A stretch of DNA of 64,000 nucleotides from Candidatus Obscuribacterales bacterium (GTDB taxonomy: Bacteria; Cyanobacteriota; Vampirovibrionia; Obscuribacterales; Obscuribacteraceae), in NCBI GenBank assembly GCA_021732085.1, contig JAKFVQ010000027.1:186001-250000 (forward strand), read 5' to 3'. The notes under the pieces were generated by a model, which saw only the letters and a program-made list of their open reading frames with translations, searched no databases and had not been told where the DNA came from. Made by a program: the position numbers and the translations under genes. Below are positions 52,677 through 61,500 of the stretch, piece by piece; the stretch's first letter is position 1; each line of letters starts with the position of its first letter.

Positions 52677-54851
52677 ATGAAAAGGTTTAAGATGCCCAAC
52701 ACTAGCGTAAAAAAGACAAGCCAGCGATTGGCTCACGCTAAGCTTGAGCCTCGCTGCCAGAAAGGTATATCGTTGGCCACAATCATGGCGATAGGAACGG
52801 TGTCGTCGTTATGGATTACGGCGATGATGGCTATTGTAATACCGACATATCAAAAAACTGCAGTGCTCAAAACAAGCACTGCGGTGCGAGCTGCGGCTGA
52901 GGCAGCGCTGGATTATACTCTCAATCAAATGAATAACTCGATAAGTCAGGGCCAGACATCACCTTACGATTCACCTGATGATGTTGGTGCTAGTAAACTC
53001 AGTACGATTTCTGCTGGGACTCTTGGTTTATCGAATGCCAACATTAATATCCAAGTGCTGGTTCAAAACCTCGGCTTACAAGGTCCCCAGACCGGGCAGT
53101 CTACCCAGCCAATGATCTTTGATCCTCAATTGGATCAACTGATCCAACAAGGCAAACTTGCCAATCCTTATCGTCTAATGACGGCCTCAGCTACCATGGG
53201 TAACGTGACAAAAAACATTCGCGTGCTTCTTGTCCCGCAATCCATCGTGCCAGCAAACGGGGTAGCATCTGGCAGTAATGTGCCGACCATGCCATTTGCG
53301 ATATATGGAGTAAACCAAACTGCATTTGTTGGTTCTGTAGGACTTAATAGTTATGTGGGTAGATATAACGGAAACGGATCGTTTGTGAATCCACCATCTC
53401 CTAGACCGCCTCTAAACGATCCTCGCGTGCGCGCCGATTTTGGCAGTGGCACAACCGTCAATCAAGTTGGGTATAGCAGCGGTTACAGTGGAATGGCACT
53501 TGGCGGAACGCAAATGGAGTTTTGCAATCCGATTGTTACTGGTACACAGGCGTCGGCTGCTATAGCTCAAATGTATAACGCAAGCGCAGTTGCCCAAGCT
53601 CCGTGGTGCAACATCTACGATAACGTTTATTCCAATTACACAAATGCTGGATCCGGAAGTACACCGAGCCAAGGCATAGTTTATGCCGATAAGACCACGG
53701 CGGGAACTCCAAGTTCTGGATACATTCCTCGCGGTTGGGATAACACAACTGGAAATTCGACCAATCAAAATTCTTACAACAATGTGTTCGGACTTAGTAA
53801 CGTCATGGGTGCCTATCCTTTCGACCATGCGTCCTGGCCTGATTCTAATTACGATGCCAGCTCCCTATATCCTGCAATTGCAAATAATAACAATATGGGT
53901 GGAGTTCTCAGTAACGCGCAACAATATGCCAAGCCTCAAATTCCTCCGGTGCCGACATCACCAAATACGGCACCACGGCTTGGTAGCATCAATCTTTCCG
54001 GAACGGCAACAATTCAAATTAGACCTGGTGTGCCGGCTCCGACGGCACCGATTGGATCGCGCAGCTCCGGCGTGGTTTTGCTACCGCCAGGTGACTACAG
54101 TATAACGGGACTGACTATGTCAGGTACCTCGAGAATCATTATCGATCCATCCGTCAATGTCGCAACAAATTTCTACTTGGAAGGTAATGTATCAACATTG
54201 GCCTCGGCTCCGGCCGTTAACATTGCTAATACCGCCGATATTAATATGTCCGGAATCACACAGTCCAGTGCTGCTGGTATCACGAGTCAAATTGGATCCA
54301 CTGGTTTTAATTTGAGTGGTAATACAGGACCCAATGGACACGGCAACGTTAATACCGGCATTCAAACTGCAATAAACTCCCAATCAACAATTGTTGAAAC
54401 GTCAGGAACCGCTGGCTACTTCAATCTTTATTACAATGGTCCCGGCTCTGGACCTTCGGCCGGCTCACCAAGCAATCCACCAAGCACAACCTTTTCCTTG
54501 AACGGGCGGCAGCGCATGACCATATTTGCACCTAATGCAAATATCTTGATTGGACGCGGCTCCGGGTACACCCGACCAACTGAATATTTTGGATCCGTGG
54601 TGGGAAACTGGGTGACGCTTACTGGACCGCGCACTGCATCGACAAACCAATTCACCGCAATGCACTACGATATCAAATTGAAACCAGGCGGCGGAGCCTT
54701 TGTTAATCCAAATCAGAATCTTTCTGTTTGGGGTAATCCTGTCAATGGTAATTGGAAGGTGTCCGGCGGTTACAAGGCAGTAACCTGGCAGGAAGCAAAG
54801 TCTGCTTCAACCGACCCTGCAGCTTGGAATAATTCTTCGATGTGGCAGTAA
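52677..54851 (+). CDS. Large pilin-like protein C of the right cluster (PilX/DUF7305-like)
   Basis: 724 residues from ATG 52677, with GGGAG eight bases upstream. The leader ends CQKG, then ISLATIMAIGTVSSLWITAM, with Thr at position 5, followed by AAAEAALDYTLNQMNNS. The Gly/Asn/Ser-rich middle contains more tyrosine than the left copy. The C-terminal part has LLPPGDYSITGLTMSGTSRI, QRMTIFAPNANILIG, YFGSVVGNWVTLTG and MHYDIKLKPGGG. Its last line, SGGYKAVTWQEA, matches TAYRAISWQET of the left copy. A strong inverted repeat marks its end. Confidence 0.82.
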   Translation: MKRFKMPNTSVKKTSQRLAHAKLEPRCQKGISLATIMAIGTVSSLWITAMMAIVIPTYQKTAVLKTSTAVRAAAEAALDYTLNQMNNSISQGQTSPYDSPDDVGASKLSTISAGTLGLSNANINIQVLVQNLGLQGPQTGQSTQPMIFDPQLDQLIQQGKLANPYRLMTASATMGNVTKNIRVLLVPQSIVPANGVASGSNVPTMPFAIYGVNQTAFVGSVGLNSYVGRYNGNGSFVNPPSPRPPLNDPRVRADFGSGTTVNQVGYSSGYSGMALGGTQMEFCNPIVTGTQASAAIAQMYNASAVAQAPWCNIYDNVYSNYTNAGSGSTPSQGIVYADKTTAGTPSSGYIPRGWDNTTGNSTNQNSYNNVFGLSNVMGAYPFDHASWPDSNYDASSLYPAIANNNNMGGVLSNAQQYAKPQIPPVPTSPNTAPRLGSINLSGTATIQIRPGVPAPTAPIGSRSSGVVLLPPGDYSITGLTMSGTSRIIIDPSVNVATNFYLEGNVSTLASAPAVNIANTADINMSGITQSSAAGITSQIGSTGFNLSGNTGPNGHGNVNTGIQTAINSQSTIVETSGTAGYFNLYYNGPGSGPSAGSPSNPPSTTFSLNGRQRMTIFAPNANILIGRGSGYTRPTEYFGSVVGNWVTLTGPRTASTNQFTAMHYDIKLKPGGGAFVNPNQNLSVWGNPVNGNWKVSGGYKAVTWQEAKSASTDPAAWNNSSMWQ

Positions 54852-54904
54852 GATTTGCGGTGCAGGCGGATGTATATGCGGATCTACCTGCACCGCAAAT
54901 CTTA
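54849..54904 (+). terminator. 18-bp inverted repeat after the right cluster
   Basis: TAAGATTTGCGGTGCAGG and its exact complement at 54887-54904 enclose a 20-base loop. The left arm includes the TAA stop of the large pilin-like gene. No T-run follows, so an RNA end structure or stop is the likeliest role. Confidence 0.75.
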
Positions 54905-54962
54905 GGCTGGCACTGGCAATAATTCACGAAACGTGCGCAATGAAGCCTGATAAAATGGCTGC

Positions 54963-55169
54963 ATGAGTTCCGAACGAAAAATTGAAACAGTTATTGTAAA
55001 GCGCTCGCTTAAGGATAGATCGGGTGATTTGGCGTATTGGTTAGCTCAACCGCCAGAAGCCAGGCTCGCTGCCTTGGAAGAAATCCGCCAAGAATACGAC
55101 CGTTGGAGGTACGGTGCTCAGCCTAGACTTGAAAGAGTTTATACAATCGTTAAACGAAAACGCAGTTAG
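54963..55169 (+). CDS. Small protein paired with a nucleotidyltransferase (possible toxin-antitoxin partner)
   Basis: 68 residues from ATG 54963. It has IKR-like basic ends and LAQPPEARLAALEEIRQEYD then WRYGAQPRLERVYTIVKR. Proteins of this pattern are often encoded just before DUF6036/AbiEii-like nucleotidyltransferases. Its last 56 bases overlap the next gene, which is translated in another frame. The pairing is seen here; the toxin-antitoxin role is inferred. Confidence 0.7.
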   Translation: MSSERKIETVIVKRSLKDRSGDLAYWLAQPPEARLAALEEIRQEYDRWRYGAQPRLERVYTIVKRKRS

Positions 55170-55557
55170 ATATCTTCTGATTGGTGGTTATGCTTTGGCG
55201 CTTCATGGGCACCCTCGGTATACCAAAGATCTGGACGTTTGGGTCGATCCGTCCGAACATAACGCTGCGGCGTTATTAAACGCATTGAAGGACTTCGGCT
55301 TCGGATCGCTTGGTTTGCAAAGCTCGGACTTTACAAAATTAGATCAAGTAATTCAGCTTGGTTACCCTCCAAACAGAATTGATCTTTTGACCAGTGCTGA
55401 TGGTTTAGAATTCTCGGAAGCTTACGAAAGACGATTGTTTCTTGCGCTTGATGGAGTTGAGCTCAGTTATATTTGTTTAGATGATTTGATTACCAATAAG
55501 AAAGCAACAGGCCGCCTTCAAGATCTCGCAGATATTGAGACATTGCAAGGCAACTGA
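55114..55557 (+). CDS. Nucleotidyltransferase, DUF6036/AbiEii-like
   Basis: 147 residues from GTG 55114, which has GGAGG five bases upstream inside the previous gene. The nucleotidyltransferase fold is seen in YLLIGGYALALHGHPRYTKD, then LDVWVD with the Asp pair, and RIDLLTS carrying a third acidic residue. It ends with LDDLITNKKATGRLQDLADI, typical of the DUF6036 family. Enzymes of this fold can act as toxins or antitoxins by nucleotide transfer. It overlaps the small upstream gene by 56 bp and ends one base from the stop of the giant convergent gene. Confidence 0.8.
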   Translation: MLSLDLKEFIQSLNENAVRYLLIGGYALALHGHPRYTKDLDVWVDPSEHNAAALLNALKDFGFGSLGLQSSDFTKLDQVIQLGYPPNRIDLLTSADGLEFSEAYERRLFLALDGVELSYICLDDLITNKKATGRLQDLADIETLQGN

Positions 55558-55558
55558 A

Positions 55559-58500
55559 TTAGTTTCCGGCTTTGAACAACCCATGTGCTTGTGTAACAAG
55601 CGATAGGCATGCTGCCATCTTAAAAACGCGTGCGCCCAATGCGCGGTCTTGTTTTGTTGGGCTCTTCATCACTTTTGCCAGAACGTCGGATTGTGAGAAC
55701 AGTGAGAGAATTGAGAACTCTGCGGTTTTGACGGTATGCGATTCAAGTTTGTGTTCTTTCTCGTTGCGGCTTGCAATATGGCTGCTTGTGACTTTGTTTG
55801 CTTCTCCAATATGTAGGGATTGTCCGGCGCCGACAACGAAGTGGCGATCTCCGACTTTTACTTTGATACCACCCCAGTGACCTTCGTAAATATTGAATAC
55901 TTCCATTCCATGTTCGTTTGAGCGGACAAGAGCAGTAGTACCAGCACTCAATTGCACCTCGCCAAATTGTGATGTGAGGTGAGTCGGTTTGTGAGCATCG
56001 CAGATCATTTCGCCCTTTACTATTGCTAGCTCGTCCACTCTGCTTTCGTAATCACAGGCAGCTGTGATAATACTGCAAGTGTTCGTTTGCGTGTGATCAA
56101 AGCAGTCGATGCTTGCCCTGTGGATCATTTCAGAGGGATTACCTGCAGCCAAATTAGGCGTGATGCAGGCTACTGCTTTCAGGGCTTGATTTGGCTGTTG
56201 CGGCACCACCTCCGTATCTGGTTCCGGTTCTAAGTTGGAATCAGTCTTTGCTTCATAAGAATTTTTGACCAGTCCCGGATCCACATTGGTCGATAGCTTG
56301 CTCAACGATTGAGAATGTGTATCGAGTGCTATGTTCGTCGGGATAGCGATCGTCGAAATTTGAGAGATGGCAAAAACTGGCTGAACAGGACTTGAGCTAG
56401 GCACAAAGAGCGAAGCTTCGGTCGTAGGCGAGCTTGCCGGAGGGGGATCAGCGATAATTTTGACACCGCCTTCCAGCACGATAGCAGATTTCGATAGCGA
56501 ACCGGTGCTAAAGATCACATTGGATCCCCAGGCGTTTACTTCATTCTTTCCTAATGCTGTAATACCATTTGTGCCGAAGTAAGCATGACCACCATATTTC
56601 TCGCTGAGCTTAACTCCGGAGGGTGTCTTTCCTTCGACTGGGGAGCTTGGAATCGCACCAATCACAACTCGAACATTGCCTCGTCCTGATGTTGAGCTAT
56701 TGCTATAGGCTTCCAGGTCTGTGTTCCTTCCGATTGTGATGCTCCCGCTCTTTGTGTTAGTGCTTTGAATAGTCAAATTACCTTCGTTGGCAACAATCCG
56801 TGATTCCTTTGTGACAGTAAGAGCATTGCCACTGATAAGATCGATAGAACCTTCTCTGGTGCTCACATCATTTACGGTCAGGTTTCCACTGGATTTGACT
56901 TTGAAATTGCCACCGGAGCTTGAGTCCAGAAGAACCAGATCGCCGCTTGCATTTACATTGACAATGCCTGTACGTCCAGTTTCTACCTTCAAATCTTGGG
57001 CGCTAATTTGAAGTGCTGCGTTGCTTGTGCCGATATTGCCTTTCTCTGAGCCCAATGACAAATGAGTCGCAGAGAGAATGCCAGAGCTTTGCTTGATATT
57101 GCCGCTACCATCAGCCGTCACGCTGAGGGAATCGCTTGCGCTAACATTTCCGGCAATGGTGATATTGCCGTTGTTGCGGGTTAAGATATTGACTTTCTGT
57201 CCGCTCAACGAGCCATTCAAAGTCAGGTTCTTATCAGCACTTAGCGAAAAATTTGTGCCGGCGATACTTGAGTCAATATTTAAGTTTCCAGATGATTGCA
57301 GGGAAGTATTCTGACCCATTGCCACAGAATTGGAGCTAAGTGACAACGATGAGTCCGTTCCTGTGCTTACTTTGACATTGTTTGCCAGGCTAATTGAGTT
57401 AGCCGAGATATTAACATTGCCGGCTCTGCCATCATTAAATTGATAGTTCGTTTCGAAATGAACATTGTTACTTGCTGATATGTTGATGCTATCGCCGTCC
57501 AGCTTAATGACAGTATTTTCTTTTCCGGTCAACACCAGAGAGGAGTTTGGCATCGAGGTGATGTTGATGCTTCCATTATTCTCAGATGATTGGATTGAAC
57601 CTTGGTTACTCAGTACATTGGTTTTTATGTTTATGTCAGATTGTGTCTTGAGTGACGAGCCAGCCGAAAGCAGAACCTCATTTGCTGCCAAATTTAGAGT
57701 AGACTTGTCGACCTTGATGCTAACATGCTTGCCAATACTAACTGAATCGCTAGCGCTGAGGTTTACAGAGCCGTTGCTGCCAGCATTGAAAACGGCATTG
57801 GAATTGAGAGAGGTATTACTTGCATTGGTAGCACCAATGTTGATGTCGCCTTTGGAAGTTAGGTTGAGTGTGCCTCCTACCGAGTAAGATTCTAGCCTGA
57901 CTGCACCCTGTGAACTGACGTATGCTGATCCATTTGACGTTGATACTGTCAAGCTTCCAGTGTTGACTTTGATTGCCTGGTCCTTTGTTCCGATGTTACC
58001 GGAGCCTGACTTAAGCGTTATGGATGATGCACTGAGTAATCCAGCTGTCTGTTTAATATTGCCAGAGCCGTGAGCTGAGACCACAAGAGAATTGACGACG
58101 TCAACATTAGCTCCCAATGTTATGTTTCCATTTTTTGCTGTCGTTTGAATGATCAAGCTATTTGCGCTGACGTTCTTGTCAATGAATAGATTGCCTGCTG
58201 CCTCGATGGTCGTAGTTCCACCAGGGGTTTGTATGAGACCATTGTTCACAACGTTGCCGCCTGGAGCTAAAACGCTAATGTTTTGATCGCTGCTTAAAAC
58301 GACGCCTTGATTAATGGTTACATCTGCGTTGATCGTTTGAATCGCAACCGGTGCACCAAGCATGGCTAGAGTCCCTGTTCCGGTTCCGCCTGAAGTGCTG
58401 AAGTTGATATTGGATCCAGATCCATTAATATTGATGCTACCGCCAGAAGCTGTTGAAAGAGTCGCAGTCGATCCTGTTGGTGTGACCACATTGACTGCGC

Positions 58501-61500
58501 CGCCATTTTGATTTGAGACGCTAATTGCCGAATTTCCGGTGGCAGTTACAGTTGAAGCATTGCCAAAAACAAGATTCGGAGCACTAACGTTTAGTGCTGC
58601 ACCGCTGTTAACTGTGGAGGAAGATCCAGCAGCAAAGATCAATGAACTTTGCGAACTCAAATTTACTGAGCCACCGCTGCCGGCGTTGAAGATAGTGCTT
58701 CCGGCAAATGTCAGGTCATTTCCGGCTCCGAAGGATTGTACGTAAATCGATCCAGAATTGCCGCCAGTAAAGCCAATCGTGCCTGCTCCAGTTAAAGTCA
58801 TGCCGTTGGGATCTTGCAGAACAATGAGACCACCTTGTTTGGATGAATAAATATTTCCATCCATATTGAGATTGCCGCCATGAACATTCACTTCGACATT
58901 GCCACTGGCCATCAAATCGACATTATTCAGGTTGGTATCGGCGGCGCTGCTTTCGGTAACGAGGCTTCCGCCTGTCACATTTAGTTGTGCACTGCCGGCT
59001 CCCTGTGCCTGGAACGTCAGCGGCGATGGAGTGCCTGCATGAAATTCTACGGAGCCGCCTTGCGAGGCCAGAGTCGCCGCGCTGTTGATGTTAACTGTGA
59101 GTCCACTGCCGGTCGAGCTCACATACATTGCAGTGCCGCTGCTACGACTGAGGCTGACTACGCTTCCATTTGAAAGGTTCAGCGCATTGGTATTTATGCT
59201 CAGTTGGCTGCCGCCGTTTACCGCCAGGTTGCTAGAAATAGTGACGCCGGAACCATTGTTTCCTGTTGAGACGTTAACGGTGCCTGTGCTGCCAGCATTC
59301 AATGTATAGCTGCTACCAAAATTGACAGAATCGCCGCTTATCAAAATACCGCCGCTGCCGGCAAGAATCTGGGCTCCGCTGCCACTCAAGTTGAGAGCAT
59401 CAGTCGAATTAATGGCGATGCTGGCACCGGAAGACTGTGCCACCAATCTTCCGTCTAAGATAATGTTGTCGGAGCTAAGATTGATTGAGCCGGCTGCTGA
59501 CTGAACATCAATTCCGGCTGCTACCGTAAGGTCACTTCCAGTTCCTGTGGATAAGCTGACGCCAGTTGTTCCGTTTACGTTTTCGAAGATCGAAATACTT
59601 CCATCAGCATTAATGATCAGGTTGCCCGCGCTGACCGTACTTTCAATAGATACATCTCCACCACCGTTTAGTTGGAGCGTACCGGCAACAGAGGAGGTTC
59701 TCAGGTCGAAGCTGCTACCGTTGCTGACATAGGCAGAGCCGCCGCTTGTAGCTTTCATTTCCAGAACATTTGTCAGCAGGGGATTGAGCGCGCTGCCAAT
59801 ATTTCCGTTTCCAGAGTTGAGAACTAGTGTACCAATTCCGACCGTTCCGTCGCCGACCTGATTAATCGAGGAGGCACCTTGAACGGTCATGCTTACGACT
59901 GGTGCGTTGATGTCACCATTGCCTATGTTTATATTTCCACTGCCGATTGCGCTGACGTCGAGTTGGCGTGCAGAAATTGCGCCATTAAGATTGACATCGC
60001 CATTGGTGGCGATCACTTCCATGCCAAGATTGATCGCCTCGTCAAATGCGGTCGAGCTGATGTCGATGCCTTGGCCAATGTTGGTGGCACCGTTGGCACT
60101 TGTAATGCTAAGCGTTGCGCCTGTAACGTCGATGTTTGCGCCATCACCGTTCGCCGATAATGTGGTTGAACCCTGTGCCGGTCCGATTAGGACGTTGCCA
60201 GGGCGGACAGCATTTCCTTGATCAATGGAAAAAGTGACTTTTGAGCCGCTGTTAAAGTTCATCGCCAGCGAATTGCTTGAGCTTCCGGAATGGATCTTCA
60301 TCAGACCGGCAGCATCCATGGATAGGTTTGAGTTTCCTAGGAAGGAAATTTGGGCAGCGCCAAGCTCAACCGAGCCGCCGCTTGCGCTGAGGGATGAATC
60401 ATTGGCAAAGACGATTGAGGAATCGGAAGCGCTTGCTTGCATAAGTACATTGCCTGCGCTGCTGGAGACTTCGCTGACCCCGATAACGCTGCCGGCGCCA
60501 CTTACGTTTACCGTGTAAGAGCTGCCTGATCCCTGGAAGCTGCCTTTGAGACTAGCAGGCCCGCTGACCGATACTGCACCGTCTGAGTTTGCTTCGATTT
60601 TTCCGAGATTGCCTGAAGATGCTCCTGAAAGGAAGATGTTTTGATTGACTGCAACTGTTAAGGAATTCCCATCTCCAGAATCAAGCAAAAGCGTGCCGCC
60701 ATTGCCCGATCCCATTGCCGATGCAGAAATGAGTCCGGTGCCGGCTCCACCCTGCAGATTTAGAGCACCGAGCTGGAATGCTTGTTGTGAGTTTTGGGCA
60801 AGACTTAGCGATCCGCCGCTGCCGGAGCCACCACCGTCAGCGACCACATCAGCATCAATAGAAAGTGTGCCCGAGCCGCCGGCGCCAGCTACCAAATCAA
60901 TACTTCCGCCTGAGCCCAACATCGAACCGGCGTCTACTAAAGAACCATTCAGGCTCAAATTGCGTGTCGTTGCTAGCGAAATACTGCCGCCGTTTCCGCT
61001 TGCCGAACGCGCAGATAAGATGCTGCCGTTGCCGAGCATCAGGTCAGCATCAGCTCCGCTGGCCTCAACATTGATGGAACCACCGTCTCCGGACCCAGTT
61101 GTCGAGGTCGAGATTGCCGAACCATCTAATATATTGATTTGCGGAGCAGCAAGGTTTACCTGTCCACCATTTCCAGTGCCGCTGCCCTCGGCTGAAAGTA
61201 GCCCGGTTACAGTAACGGAATTATTTCCGCCGCCTACTTGTCCGGAGCCGATCGCACTTGCTGTCAGCGAAATATTTCCGCCGTCGCCATTGCCGCCGCG
61301 GGCCGCTACTGATAGGAAGGCGCCGTCAACGTCAAGGTCTCCACCGGCACTGATATTAATTGTTCCGCCGTTGCCACCGTTAAGTCCGCTACGAGCAGAA
61401 AGGCTAAATCCACTGGTCTTGCTGACGGAAAAATCGCTTTGGCTTTGAGTATTTAATGTAGTTATTGAAATTGTGCCACCGTTTCCGGTGCCGGCTCCAT

